From assembly GCF_000718025.1 (NCBI RefSeq), contig NZ_JODS01000001.1, positions 186,001 to 250,000 on the forward strand: DNA of 64,000 bases, in the 5' to 3' direction. A program made the translations under genes and the position numbers. The notes under the pieces were generated by a model that had not been told where the DNA came from, did not search any database, and worked only from the letters and a program-made list of their open reading frames with translations. This stretch comes from Kitasatospora purpeofusca. GTDB taxonomy: Bacteria; Actinomycetota; Actinomycetes; Streptomycetales; Streptomycetaceae. Below, in pieces: positions 22,863 to 32,138 of the stretch (positions are counted from its first letter, which is position 1; every line of letters starts with the position of its first letter).

Positions 22863-23834
22863 CTACGGCTGCGGGAAGTTCTGCTCGTCCACGTCGCTGG
22901 TCTTCGCGTTGCCGCCGACCTTCGCGGTCAGCGTGATCGACCAGATCGAGTAGGTCTTGCCGGTCTCGAAGGCCAGCGTCTCGTCGAACTTGGTGTAGCT
23001 GCAGTCCTGGGTGAACATCTTCAGCGACGGGTCCCAGTCGATGCCGTCGGAGAAGAACACGTCGTAGGTGCCGTCCTCGATGCCCTTGATCGAGGCCTTC
23101 TTCCCCTTGCCGACGTACAGCGAGTGGACGGCCTTGCCGGTCTTGGAGAGCGTGACGACGGAGTCGGTGGTGCCCTCCGCGTTGTCGATGTTCAGCTCGC
23201 CCTCGCCGCGCAGCTTGCCCTTGGTGACGAAGGCGCCGTTGTCCAGGCTCCGGGTCTGCTGCTGCGGGGTCTGCGGGACGGCGAAGTTGGTGGTGTAGCC
23301 GGCGGCGGTCATCTCGGCGAGGGCGCCGGGGATGGCCTTGAGGCCCTCCGAGAGGCCGACCTGGGCGAAGGCGGAGCCGGTGGTGCAGAAGGACTTCGCC
23401 TTGATGTCCGTCCGGATCTTGGTGAGGTCGGTCGCGAGTTGCGAGAGCGCCGTCACAAGTTGGCGCTTGGTGGTGCCGACGGCGACCGGGGTGGTGCTCA
23501 GCCCGAGGCCGCTGCTCGCGGAGTTCGCGGCGCCGGCCGCCTCCTGGAGACTGGCCATGAAGCCGGCCAGGTCGGCCGCCGGGTTGATCTTGCCGAGCGC
23601 GGTGCTGACCGGGTCGACGTAGCCGGCCAGGACCGGCCCGTACGGCGTGGGCGTCGGCGTGGGCGTGGGTGTCGGTGTGTAGGTCGGCGCGGGCAGCGCG
23701 CTGAAGCCGTCCGACGGGCTCGACGCCGCCGAACTGCTGCCGCCGCTGCCCGATCCGCCGTCGCTGCCCCCGGAGCAGGCAGCCAGCAGCATTGCGGCGC
23801 CGACCGCCGTGCCGACCTTGATGAAGGACCTCAT
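22863..23834 (-). CDS. Putative exported lipoprotein
   Basis: A 323-residue protein from ATG 23834, chosen because it starts the signal peptide (MRSFIKVGTAVGAAMLLAAC) and has GGGGGAA upstream; ATG 23873 is a longer alternative. The lipobox LLAAC is followed by a Gly/Ser linker and a Pro-Thr repeat (TPTPTPTPTP). The mature domain has a helical part (VGTTKRQLVTALSQLATDLT) and a beta-rich part (KLRGEGELNIDNAEGTTDSV, GIEDGTYDVFFSDGIDWDPS). I do not recognise the family. It is divergent from the membrane esterase gene, 186 bases away. Confidence 0.65.
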   Translation of the reverse strand: MRSFIKVGTAVGAAMLLAACSGGSDGGSGSGGSSSAASSPSDGFSALPAPTYTPTPTPTPTPTPYGPVLAGYVDPVSTALGKINPAADLAGFMASLQEAAGAANSASSGLGLSTTPVAVGTTKRQLVTALSQLATDLTKIRTDIKAKSFCTTGSAFAQVGLSEGLKAIPGALAEMTAAGYTTNFAVPQTPQQQTRSLDNGAFVTKGKLRGEGELNIDNAEGTTDSVVTLSKTGKAVHSLYVGKGKKASIKGIEDGTYDVFFSDGIDWDPSLKMFTQDCSYTKFDETLAFETGKTYSIWSITLTAKVGGNAKTSDVDEQNFPQP

Positions 23835-24020
23835 GGCGTTCCCCCGGATGTTCTCTCGGTGCTCTCTCATGCACGCTCCGTGCAGTCTGCTCGTCCCCGC
23901 CGACATGATCCCGACCCGACAAGAGGCGGTCAACAGGGCGCACTTGCAGCGCGTCGAAGCGTATATGGGGCGCATAAAGGGGCGCACGGAGGGGCAGGGC
24001 GGGTCAACTACGATCGACGG

Positions 24021-25145
24021 GTGCTCAGCCTCACGGGACTCCCGCTCCAGATCATCGCCGCCGTGCTCGCGGTCGGCGTCTTCGCCGCCACCATGTGGCT
24101 CTGGCCGAAGTTCGGCGGACACGGCTGGAAGGCCTGGACGGGGCGGGTCGGCGCCTTCCTCGCCACCCAGCTCGCGGTGCTGGTCGCGATGGGGCTGATC
24201 GCCAACGGCTACTTCGGCTTCTACAGCTCCTGGAGCGACCTGCTCGGCACCAACGGCAAGCCCGGCACCGTCGTCGACCACCAGCCGAACGCGGCCGCCA
24301 CCCTCTCCGTCACCGGGGAGAAGAACATGTACTCGGCGCAGGGCTCGGCCCGCGACCGCTCCGGGGTGATCCAGGAGGTCTCGGTCCGCGGCACCCGGAG
24401 CGGTCTGAGCAGCGACGCCTTCGTCTACCTCCCGCCGCAGTACTTCCAGCCCGAGTACGCGCAGAGCAAGTTCCCGATGGCCCTGGTCCTGGCCGGGTAC
24501 CCGGGCTCGGCGGAGAAGCTCATCACGCTGATGCAGTACCCGGCCTCCGCCCTCACCGCCATCGAGGAGAAGAAGCTGCCGCCGACCGTCCTGGTGCTGA
24601 TGCGCCCGACACTGGTCGGCAACCGCGACACCGAGTGCATGGACGTCCCCGGCGGGCCGCAGGTCGAGACCTTCTTCACCAGCGACCTGCCCAATGCGCT
24701 GTCCGCCGGCTACCGGATCGGCACCGACCCGGCCAACCGCGCTGTCATCGGCAACTCCACCGGCGGCTACTGCGCCCTCAAGTTCGCGCTGCGCAAGCCG
24801 GACGCGTACCGGTCCGCGATCTCGCTCTCCGGCTACTACACCGCGCCGATCGACGAGACCACCGGCGACCTGTTCGCGGGCAACGACCGGCTGAAGCAGG
24901 AGAACGACCTGGTCTGGCGGCTGCGGAACAAGCCCGCCGAGCCGGTCGCGCTGCTGCTCGCCACCAGCTACGACGAGAACAACTACGAGGGCACCCAGGC
25001 GATGGTCGGCGCGTTCAAGGCACCGACCAAGCTGTCCACCATCACCCTCGACACCGGCGGCCACAACTTCCACACCTGGACCAGGGAGATCCCGCCCGCG
25101 CTGGAGTGGCTCGGCAAGCACCTGACGATGCCCCAGCCGGCGTAG
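24021..25145 (+). CDS. Membrane-anchored esterase (antigen 85/esterase D-like alpha/beta hydrolase)
   Basis: A 374-residue protein from GTG 24021. Two N-terminal transmembrane helices (LQIIAAVLAVGVFAATMWLW, GAFLATQLAVLVAMGLIANG) precede an extracytoplasmic esterase domain. The nucleophile elbow is AVIGNSTGGYCALKFAL, and the acid/His segment includes TLDTGGHNFHTWTREIPPAL near the C-terminus. The strand YLPPQYFQPEYAQSKFPMAL is typical of putative esterase (PF00756) proteins. This family includes mycolyltransferases, but in streptomycetes the substrates are unknown. It precedes the GT39 glycosyltransferase by 125 bases and could act with it at the cell surface. Confidence 0.8.
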   Translation: MLSLTGLPLQIIAAVLAVGVFAATMWLWPKFGGHGWKAWTGRVGAFLATQLAVLVAMGLIANGYFGFYSSWSDLLGTNGKPGTVVDHQPNAAATLSVTGEKNMYSAQGSARDRSGVIQEVSVRGTRSGLSSDAFVYLPPQYFQPEYAQSKFPMALVLAGYPGSAEKLITLMQYPASALTAIEEKKLPPTVLVLMRPTLVGNRDTECMDVPGGPQVETFFTSDLPNALSAGYRIGTDPANRAVIGNSTGGYCALKFALRKPDAYRSAISLSGYYTAPIDETTGDLFAGNDRLKQENDLVWRLRNKPAEPVALLLATSYDENNYEGTQAMVGAFKAPTKLSTITLDTGGHNFHTWTREIPPALEWLGKHLTMPQPA

Positions 25146-25270
25146 CGGCGCCCCGACCGGCGCAACCGGGTCACCCCGGAGCAGCCTCCCGACCAGGGAG
25201 AACGAGGATCACAGACGGCTCATACCCGGGTCTCACCGTTCTCTCAGCCGGGCGCCCGAGCGTAGCGCCC

Positions 25271-27751
25271 ATGACCACGACCAGCCTCACCCCGCCGGCC
25301 GGCGAGCCCTGGCCGGAGGCCGGGGACTTCCCGCCCCCACTGCTGCCGCCCGCCTCCGCGCCGGAGGGGACGGCACCCGGGCGGCCCGCCCACCCGCCGC
25401 TGTTCCCGGAGTTCCCGCTCCCGCCCACCGGCCCCAAGGGCCCGGCCTCCTGGGCCGGACGGCTGCGCACCCTGCCGGCCCGGACCTGGCGGGGACGCCC
25501 GGACGACCCGCGCTGGGTCCGGCCCTCGCTGCTCGCCCTGCTGGCGGCCACCGCCGTCCTCTACCTCTGGGGACTCTCCGCCTCCGGCTGGGCCAACTCC
25601 TTCTACTCCGCCGCCGCCCAGGCGGGCAGCCGGAGCTGGAAGGCCTTCTTCTACGGCTCCTCGGACGCCGGGAACTTCATCACCGTCGACAAGCCCCCGC
25701 TCGCCCTGTGGCCGATGGCGCTCTCGGCCCGGGTCTTCGGTCTCTCCTCCTGGTCGGTACTGGCCCCGCAGGCGCTGATGGCCGTCGGCACGACCGCCAC
25801 CCTGTACGCGACGGTGCGCCGGCGCTTCTCGCCGCTCGCCGGACTGCTGGCCGGCCTCGCCTTCGCGCTGACGCCGGTGGCGGCGCTGATGTTCCGCTTC
25901 AACAACCCGGACGCGCTGCTGGTCCTGCTGCTCACCCTGGCCGCCTACGGGCTGGTCCGGGCGATCGAGGCCGCGGGCACCCGCTGGCTGGTGTTCACCG
26001 GGGTGATGCTCGGTCTGGCCTTCCTCACCAAGACCCTGCAGGCGTTCCTGGTGCTGCCGGCCTTCGTGCTGATCTACCTGGTGGTGGCGCCGACCGGGCT
26101 GTGGCGGCGGGTCCGGCAACTGCTGGCCGGCGGACTGGCGATGGTGGTCGCGGGCGGCTGGTGGGTCGCGGTCGTCGAACTGGTCCCGGCGTCGGCGCGC
26201 CCGTACATCGGCGGCTCGCAGGACAACAGCTTCCTCTCCCTCACCTTCGGCTACAACGGCCTGGGGCGGCTCAACGGCGACGAGACCGGCAGCGTCGGCG
26301 GCGGCCGGGGCCGCATCCCGGCCGGGGCCGAGGTGATCTTCGGCAACGGCCCCGGCGGCGTGCCCGCCGGAGGGCCCGGCCGCGGCGGTGGTGGCTGGGG
26401 CGAGACCGGCATCACCCGGCTGTTCGACGGCGACATCGGCGGGCAGATCGCCTGGCTGCTGCCCGCCGCGCTGATCCTGCTGGTGCTCGGCCTGTGGGCG
26501 ACCCGGCGCCACGCCCGGACGGACACGGCCCGCGCGGCCTTCCTGGTCTGGGGCGGCTGGCTCCTGTGCACCGCGCTGACCTTCAGCTTCATGTCCGGGA
26601 TCTTCCACCAGTACTACACGGTGGCGCTGGCCCCGGCGGTCGCCGCACTGGTCGGCATGGGCGTGGACGGGCTGTGGCGGGCCCGGCACCGGCTGCCGTA
26701 CGCGGCGGTGCTGGCGGCGACGCTCGCCGTGACGGCGGTGTGGGCGTACGTGCTGCTCGGGCGGAGCTCCGGCTTCCAGCCGTGGCTGCGTCCGACGGTA
26801 CTGGCCGGCGGACTGCTCGCGGCGGTGGCACTGCTGGTGGCCGGCCCCCTGGGGGCCCGGCTCGCGACCGCCGCCCCCGGCGGTGCTCCGGCGGACGCCC
26901 CGACCGGCGCCCCGGCCGACGGGCGCGCCGGGGCGCGGCGGATCGCCGGGCGGGTGACCGCCGTGGCGGGCCTGGTGGGCGCGGCGGCGGCGCTGGGCGG
27001 TCCGGCCGCGTACGCGCTGGAGACGGTCGGCACCCCGCACCAGGGCTCGATCGTGCTGGCCGGGCCCTCGGTGGCGGGCGGCTTCGGCCCCGGCGGCATG
27101 CGGGGGCCCGGTGCGGGCGGCGACGGGCCGACGCTGTGGCTCAACGGCCGGACGGTGACACCCCAGCAGGACGGCGGTCAGGGTGGTGGCCAGGGCGGCG
27201 GCCAGGGCGTCCCCGGCTTCCCGCAGCAGGACGGCGGCCGGGGCACCGGCCGGGTCCCCAACGGCAACGGCGGCGGTCAGGGCGGCCCCGGCGGTCAGGG
27301 CGGACAGGGCGGCCCCGGCGGGATGAACGGGCTGCTGAACGGCACCCGGGTGAGCGACGAGGCGGCCGCCCTGCTGAAGCAGGACGCCGACCAGTACCGC
27401 TGGGCCGCCGCGACCTCGGGCTCGCAGAACGCCGCCAGCTACCAACTCGCCTCCGACGTCCCGGTGATGGCCCTCGGCGGCTTCAACAGCAGTGACCCGT
27501 CACTCAGCCTGGAAGGCTTCCAGCAGTACGTGCGGGACGGCAAGGTGCACTGGTTCATCGGCGGCGGCTCGCGCGGCTTCGGCGGCGGGGAGACGGCCGG
27601 GGCGAACACGGTGAACGGCGCGAACGGTCCCGGCGGCGAGTCCTCGCAGTCCCAGACCGCCCGGATCGAGGCGTGGGTGGAGGCGCACTACTCCGCCCGC
27701 ACGGTCGGCGGGTCGACCTTCTACGACCTGACCGAGCCGCCCACCTCCTGA
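25271..27751 (+). CDS. GT39-family polytopic glycosyltransferase (ArnT/PMT-like) with Gly-rich C-terminal domain
   Basis: An 826-residue protein. A proline-rich cytoplasmic N-terminus (1-75) precedes 10-12 predicted membrane helices to about residue 590. The PMT_2 signature DAGNFITVDKPPLALWPMAL is present near residue 140, and its first acidic residue is the likely catalytic Asp. An outer loop contains YIGGSQDNSFLSLTFGYNGL. A Gly/Gln-rich low-complexity run (about 635-690) links to a C-terminal globular domain (AALLKQDADQYRWAAATSGS, YQLASDVPVMALGGFNSSDP, HWFIGGGSRGF) found in actinobacterial YkcB-like members. It should transfer a sugar from a polyprenyl-phosphate donor to a surface acceptor. 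Donor and acceptor are unknown. Confidence 0.85.
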   Translation: MTTTSLTPPAGEPWPEAGDFPPPLLPPASAPEGTAPGRPAHPPLFPEFPLPPTGPKGPASWAGRLRTLPARTWRGRPDDPRWVRPSLLALLAATAVLYLWGLSASGWANSFYSAAAQAGSRSWKAFFYGSSDAGNFITVDKPPLALWPMALSARVFGLSSWSVLAPQALMAVGTTATLYATVRRRFSPLAGLLAGLAFALTPVAALMFRFNNPDALLVLLLTLAAYGLVRAIEAAGTRWLVFTGVMLGLAFLTKTLQAFLVLPAFVLIYLVVAPTGLWRRVRQLLAGGLAMVVAGGWWVAVVELVPASARPYIGGSQDNSFLSLTFGYNGLGRLNGDETGSVGGGRGRIPAGAEVIFGNGPGGVPAGGPGRGGGGWGETGITRLFDGDIGGQIAWLLPAALILLVLGLWATRRHARTDTARAAFLVWGGWLLCTALTFSFMSGIFHQYYTVALAPAVAALVGMGVDGLWRARHRLPYAAVLAATLAVTAVWAYVLLGRSSGFQPWLRPTVLAGGLLAAVALLVAGPLGARLATAAPGGAPADAPTGAPADGRAGARRIAGRVTAVAGLVGAAAALGGPAAYALETVGTPHQGSIVLAGPSVAGGFGPGGMRGPGAGGDGPTLWLNGRTVTPQQDGGQGGGQGGGQGVPGFPQQDGGRGTGRVPNGNGGGQGGPGGQGGQGGPGGMNGLLNGTRVSDEAAALLKQDADQYRWAAATSGSQNAASYQLASDVPVMALGGFNSSDPSLSLEGFQQYVRDGKVHWFIGGGSRGFGGGETAGANTVNGANGPGGESSQSQTARIEAWVEAHYSARTVGGSTFYDLTEPPTS

Positions 27752-27772
27752 CCGGCCGGACCTGAACGCACA

Positions 27773-27817
27773 ACGGCGGGGCGCCCCGAGGATGTTCACC
27801 TTGGCGCGCCCCGCCGT
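27773..27817. terminator. Bidirectional terminator between convergent genes
   Basis: ACGGCGGGGCGC at 27773-27784 pairs with GCGCCCCGCCGT at 27806-27817 across a 21-base loop. It lies between the stop of the glycosyltransferase and the stop of the convergent peptidase gene, 21 and 11 bases away. Confidence 0.65.
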
Positions 27818-27828
27818 CGGTCCGCCCG

Positions 27829-29424
27829 CTACCCCCGGTCGCTCGCGCAGCGCGTCCCGGCGGCCGGCACGGTGCCGTCGACCAGGTAGGCACCCACCGC
27901 CGCCCGGACACAGGCGCTGTGCCCGTAGCCGGTGTGCCCCTCGCCCTCCCGGGTGAGCAGCACCGCGTTGCCCAGCTGGGCGACCAGCTGCTGGGCGTTG
28001 GCGTACGAGGTCGCCGCGTCGCCGGTGGAGCCGACCACCACGATCGGCGTCGCGGCCTTCGAGGCGATCGGGTGTGCCTTCTCCGGCGAACGGAACGGCC
28101 AGCTGCGGCAGTCCGGGTCGAACAGCGTCGCCGCCGGCTCGTGCCGGCTGATCAGCGGGGCCCTGGCGGCCATCCGGGCGTAGGCGTCCCGCAGTGCGTC
28201 CCCGGTCGGGACGTCGGTGGCCCCGTCGGCGCAGTAGATCGCCGTGTAGGCGTCGGCGGCGGCGCCGTAACGGCCTTCCTCGCCACGCTTGTTGTAGGAG
28301 TCGGCGTAGGCGAGCAGGTAGTCGCCGTCGCCCTGGTTCATGGCCCGGTCGATGGCGGCGGCCAGGCCGTCCCAGCCGCCCTCGTCGCCGTAGAGGACGT
28401 CCATCACGCCCGCCCAGGCGGCGGAGGAGGTGAGGACCCGGCCGTCGGTGGTGGTGAGCGGCTTGCGCTTCAACCCGTCGAGGAAGTCGGCGGCCCGACC
28501 GGCCGCCTTGTCCCGGTCGGTGCCGAACGGGCACGGCGACTGCTGGGCGCAGTGGGCGGCGAAGGCGCGCAGCGAGCGGTCGAAGCCCGCGTACTGCTCG
28601 ATGTTGGTCTCGGCGATCGGCTTGGCCGGGTCGATCGCGCCGTCCAGGACGAGCCGGCCGACCCGGTCCGGGAACTCCTCGGCGTAGAGACTGCCCAGGT
28701 AGGTGCCGTAGGACAGGCCGAGGTAGGTGAGCTTCCGGTCGCCGAGCGCGGCGCGCAGCACGTCCATGTCGCGGGCGGTGTCGCGGGTGCCGAGGTGTTC
28801 CAGCAGCTTGCCGTACTTCGCCCGGCAGGCGTCCGCGAGCAGCTTGCCGTGCTCGGGCCCGGGGGTGTCGGTGGTGATCCAGCTGTCCCGGGTCCTGTCG
28901 TCCAGGCAGTTGACCGGGGTGGTGCGGCCGGTGGCCCGGGGGTCGAAGCCGACGATGTCGTAGTGGTCGCGCAGCGGACCGTCGTAGTCGCGCTGGCCGA
29001 AGAGGACCGCGTCGACGCCGCTGTTGCCCGGCCCGCCCGGGTTGATCACGAGCGACCCGGTCCGCTGCGCGGGCTTGGCGGCGCCGACCCGGGCCACCGC
29101 CACGTCGAGGGTGGCGCCGGCCGGGTCGGCGTAGTCCAGCGGCACCTTGAGGGTCGCGCACCGCACGGATGCCGGGTCGACCCCCTCGGTCCTCGGGGCG
29201 TCCTTGCAGGCCGTCCAGGCGAGCTTCTGGCCGTAGTACGACCGGAGCGCCGGGTCCGGGGCCGACTGCGCGGCCTCCGCCGCCGCGACGCCCGCCTCGG
29301 CGGAGGCGCCGGAGGCGCCCGCACCGGTGCTACCGCCTCCGCCGCCGGTACAGGCCGCCAGCAGCACCGCCGCGGCGACGGCGGGCAGGGCGCGTCGCGA
29401 GAGCCGGGTCGTCATCGAGTCCAC
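27829..29424 (-). CDS. Exported TAP-like alpha/beta hydrolase lipoprotein (SlpD/SlpE-like peptidase)
   Basis: A 531-residue lipoprotein with lipobox LLAACTGG. Catalytic elements are LTYLGLSYGTYLGSLYAEEF (GxSxG), VVGSTGDAATSYANAQQL (Asp) and GEGHTGYGHSACVRAAV (His) in the C-terminal TAP-like domain. The family contains the mycelium-associated tripeptidyl aminopeptidases of streptomycetes. The GTG at 29424 is chosen over ATG 29415 because it aligns with the only start of the paralogue at 31179 and the upstream sequence is duplicated up to that codon. No Shine-Dalgarno sequence precedes it, so the mRNA may be leaderless. It is clearly a duplicate of the next upstream gene. Confidence 0.85.
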   Translation of the reverse strand: MDSMTTRLSRRALPAVAAAVLLAACTGGGGGSTGAGASGASAEAGVAAAEAAQSAPDPALRSYYGQKLAWTACKDAPRTEGVDPASVRCATLKVPLDYADPAGATLDVAVARVGAAKPAQRTGSLVINPGGPGNSGVDAVLFGQRDYDGPLRDHYDIVGFDPRATGRTTPVNCLDDRTRDSWITTDTPGPEHGKLLADACRAKYGKLLEHLGTRDTARDMDVLRAALGDRKLTYLGLSYGTYLGSLYAEEFPDRVGRLVLDGAIDPAKPIAETNIEQYAGFDRSLRAFAAHCAQQSPCPFGTDRDKAAGRAADFLDGLKRKPLTTTDGRVLTSSAAWAGVMDVLYGDEGGWDGLAAAIDRAMNQGDGDYLLAYADSYNKRGEEGRYGAAADAYTAIYCADGATDVPTGDALRDAYARMAARAPLISRHEPAATLFDPDCRSWPFRSPEKAHPIASKAATPIVVVGSTGDAATSYANAQQLVAQLGNAVLLTREGEGHTGYGHSACVRAAVGAYLVDGTVPAAGTRCASDRG

Positions 29425-29468
29425 CGCACACGAATATCACCCGACGATCACCCCGCCGACGGCGCCCC
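29422..29468 (-). promoter_or_regulatory. Duplicated promoter of TAP-like gene 1
   Basis: A 47-base block ending at the GTG start matches the block before the paralogue at 44 of 47 positions. On the minus strand it reads GGGTGATATTCGTGTGCGGTG. TATTCG preceded by TGA fits an extended -10, with six bases left before the start codon, which suggests a leaderless transcript. Confidence 0.5.
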
Positions 29469-29529
29469 GCCCTCCGTCGCCCCGGCTCAGCCCCGACTCG
29501 GCCCGGCTCGGCCCCGGCTCGGCCCCGAC

Positions 29530-31179
29530 TCAGCGTGCGGGGTCGGTCGCGCAGCGCGTCCCGGCGGCCGGCACGGTGCCGTCGACGAGGTAGGAGTGCA
29601 CGGCGTCCCGGATGCACGCGCTGCGGCCGTACGCGGTGTGGCCCTCGCCCTCGCGGGTGAGCAGCACGCCCTGGGCGAGCGATCCGGCCAGTCGCTCGGA
29701 CCAGGCGTACGGGGTGGCCGCGTCGCCGGTGGAACCGACCACCACGATCGGCGCGCTGCCCTCGGCCTTGATCGGGTGCGGCTTCTCGGCCGAACGGAAC
29801 GGCCAGCTCCGGCAGTCCGGGTCGAACAGCGCCGCCGCCGGGTTGTGGGCGGTGACCAGCGGAGCCTTGGCGGCGAGCTCGGCGAGCTGTGCCTGCAGCT
29901 CGGCCTCGGTCGGGGCCATCACGGTGTCCGCGCAGTGCACGGCGGTGTAGGCGTCGGCCGAGACCTTGTACCCGCCCTTCTGGTCGCGGCCGGTCGCACC
30001 GTCGGCGAGGCCCATCAGGTAGTCGCCCTTGCCCTGGTTCATGGCCATCGTGAGGACGGTCCGCAGGTCGGCGTAGGACTGCTCGTCGTTGAGGCTGTCG
30101 ATCACGCCGTTCCAGGCCGCGGTGGCGGTCACCTTGCGGCCGTCGGTGGTGGTGAGCGGCTTGTCCTTGAGGCCGTCGAGGAAGTCGGCGAGCTTCTTGG
30201 GCGCCGCCTCCGGGTCCTTGCCCAGCGGGCAGGGCGACTTGGTGACGCACCCGGTCGCGAACAGCTTGAACGACCGCTCGAAGCCGATGTACTGCTCGAT
30301 GTTGTGCTGCACCAGGCTGGTCGACCTGTCGCTGGCCCCGTCCAGGACGAGCCGGCCGGTCCGGTCCGGGAACTCCTCGGCGTAGACGCTGCCGAGGTAG
30401 GTCCCGTAGGACAGGCCCATGTAGTTGAGCTTGGGGTCGCCGAGCGCGCCGCGCAGCACGTCCATGTCGCGGGCGGTGTTCCGGGTGCCGACGAAGGGCA
30501 GCAGCTTGGCGTACTTGGCCTGGCAGGCGTCGGCGAGCAGCTTGCCGTGGTCCGCGCCGGGAGCGTCGGTGCTGATCCAGGCGTCCCGGGCCTTGTCGTC
30601 CAGGCACTTGACCGGGCTGGTGCCGCCGACGCCGCGCGGGTCGAAGCCGACGACGTCGAAGTGGTCGTGCAGCGGGCCGTCGTAGTCCTTCTGGCCGCGC
30701 TGGACCATGCCGACGCCGGTACCGCCGGGGCCGCCGGGGTTGACCAGCAGCGAGCCGGTCCGCTGCTCGGGCCGGGCGGCCGGGATCCGGGCGACCGCGA
30801 CGTCCAGGGTCTCCCCGGAGGACGGATCGGCGTAGTCCAGCGGGACCTTGAGGGTCGCGCACTGGACCGCCGACTCGTCGGTCTTCGTGGTGGCCGGGTC
30901 GTCCTTGCAGGCCGCCCAGGCGAGCTTCTGGCCGTAGAAGGCCTGGAGCGCCGGGTCCGCCTGGCCGGTCGGCTTCACGGTCGGGGTCGGCGTCGGGGTG
31001 GCGGTCGGGGTGGGCGCGGGGGCGGCCGGGTCCGTGGAGGCCGGGGCCGAAGCGGTGGCCGGGGCGGCGGTGGAGGCCGCGTCGGTGGAGCCGCCGGTGC
31101 TGGTGCAGGAGGCCAGCAGGGCGGCTGCGGCGACGGCGGGCAGGGCGCGTCGCGAGAGTCGGGTGATCGTCGAATGCAC
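29530..31179 (-). CDS. Exported TAP-like alpha/beta hydrolase lipoprotein, paralogue of downstream gene
   Basis: A 549-residue lipoprotein starting at GTG 31179, with lipobox LLASCTST. A Pro/Thr-rich linker (PAPTPTATPTPTPTVKPTG) not seen in the other copy follows. The catalytic sites are LNYMGLSYGTYLGSVYAEEF, VVGSTGDAATPYAWSERL and GEGHTAYGRSACIRDAV. The ends of the two proteins are nearly identical (YLVDGTVPAAGTRCA). Both genes point leftward with separate copies of the same promoter block, so they arose by tandem duplication including control DNA. The likely role is cleavage of short peptides outside the membrane during mycelial growth. Confidence 0.85.
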   Translation of the reverse strand: MHSTITRLSRRALPAVAAAALLASCTSTGGSTDAASTAAPATASAPASTDPAAPAPTPTATPTPTPTVKPTGQADPALQAFYGQKLAWAACKDDPATTKTDESAVQCATLKVPLDYADPSSGETLDVAVARIPAARPEQRTGSLLVNPGGPGGTGVGMVQRGQKDYDGPLHDHFDVVGFDPRGVGGTSPVKCLDDKARDAWISTDAPGADHGKLLADACQAKYAKLLPFVGTRNTARDMDVLRGALGDPKLNYMGLSYGTYLGSVYAEEFPDRTGRLVLDGASDRSTSLVQHNIEQYIGFERSFKLFATGCVTKSPCPLGKDPEAAPKKLADFLDGLKDKPLTTTDGRKVTATAAWNGVIDSLNDEQSYADLRTVLTMAMNQGKGDYLMGLADGATGRDQKGGYKVSADAYTAVHCADTVMAPTEAELQAQLAELAAKAPLVTAHNPAAALFDPDCRSWPFRSAEKPHPIKAEGSAPIVVVGSTGDAATPYAWSERLAGSLAQGVLLTREGEGHTAYGRSACIRDAVHSYLVDGTVPAAGTRCATDPAR

Positions 31180-31223
31180 CGCACACGAATATCACCCGAC
31201 GATCACACCATCGACGGCGCCCC
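31177..31223 (-). promoter_or_regulatory. Duplicated promoter of TAP-like gene 2
   Basis: This block is the same as 29422-29468 with three substitutions, all in the distal 17 bases. The -10-like TGATATTCG and its six-base spacing to the GTG are identical in both copies, supporting a functional leaderless promoter. Confidence 0.5.
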
Positions 31224-31240
31224 ACCCCCTCGACGGGGCG

Positions 31241-31996
31241 TCAGCCGCCGCACTGCTGCAGCATCGCCTTCTTGTCGGCCTCGGTGACGGGCAGTTGGTA
31301 CTTCAGCGACACCTGTGCGAAGCGGACGGCGTACGAGCACCGTATCCGCGGGTCGGCGGGCAGCCAGGCGGACGGGCCGGAGTCACCCTTGGAGGCGTTC
31401 TGCGAGCCGTCGGCGGGGACGAGGTTCAGCGGGTCGTTGGCGATCCGGACGCGCTTGGCCTTGTCCCACCCGCTCGCGCCCATCTGCCAGTCGTAGGACA
31501 GCGGCATCACATGGTCGATCTGGATCTTCGACGCCTGCTGCTTGCTCCAGCGCACGGTCTTCCCGGTGTACGGGTCGAGGATGGTCATCGCGGTGACCAC
31601 ACACTTCGAGCCGTCCTTGTGCTCGACCGCCGAACCGTCGCGGGCCAGCAGGTCGTTGCGGGTGTCGCAGTTGTTGCGGCCGCCGGGCACGCCGTCCACG
31701 CTGTCGGTCCAGGCGGGGCCGAACTCGTTGCGGTCGTAGCCGTCCTTGGGGCCGGTCGCGGCGGTGGCGACCTTGGCGATCAGCTCCCGGCCCGCCTTCT
31801 GCTCCTCGGGCGAAGTCAACGGCGCCAGACCGGGCTTGGTGCCGTCCGGGTTGTCCAGCGGACTGGTGCCGGGGCCGACGGCGCCGGCGGGCGCGGCGTC
31901 CTCGCTGCGCGGCGTGGCGCCGGAGCAACCGCTCAGCGCCAGGGTGGATATCAGGAAGACGGCGGCGGCCGACAGGACGGTGCGACGGGCGGGCAC
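31241..31996 (-). CDS. Secreted HNH (DUF1524/GmrSD C-terminal-like) nuclease, lipoprotein
   Basis: A 251-residue protein from GTG 31996, the first codon of a signal sequence (VPARRTVLSAAAVFLISTLA) with lipobox LSGC. The HNH core is IQIDHVMPLSYDWQMGA, then RVRIANDPLNLVPADGSQNA, then SKGDSGPSAWLPADPRIRCS. It gives the DHxxPL...N...N pattern of the DUF1524 HNH family. CDTRNDLLARD and CVVTAMTILDPYTGKTV precede it, as in the streptomycete secreted nucleases. It is predicted to be an extracellular, lipid-anchored nuclease for nucleic-acid scavenging or competition. Confidence 0.83.
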   Translation of the reverse strand: MPARRTVLSAAAVFLISTLALSGCSGATPRSEDAAPAGAVGPGTSPLDNPDGTKPGLAPLTSPEEQKAGRELIAKVATAATGPKDGYDRNEFGPAWTDSVDGVPGGRNNCDTRNDLLARDGSAVEHKDGSKCVVTAMTILDPYTGKTVRWSKQQASKIQIDHVMPLSYDWQMGASGWDKAKRVRIANDPLNLVPADGSQNASKGDSGPSAWLPADPRIRCSYAVRFAQVSLKYQLPVTEADKKAMLQQCGG

Positions 31997-32138
31997 GGTG
32001 GACTCCCCGGATGGGTGGGCGGCTGACGGCGCACCAGCAGACCAGCCCGCCCGCACCCGGTCAAGCCACCACAACCCGGAGCATTTCGATCATGGCGAAG
32101 CTCACACAGGGCGCCGCCCCGCCCCCGCTACGGCCGCA

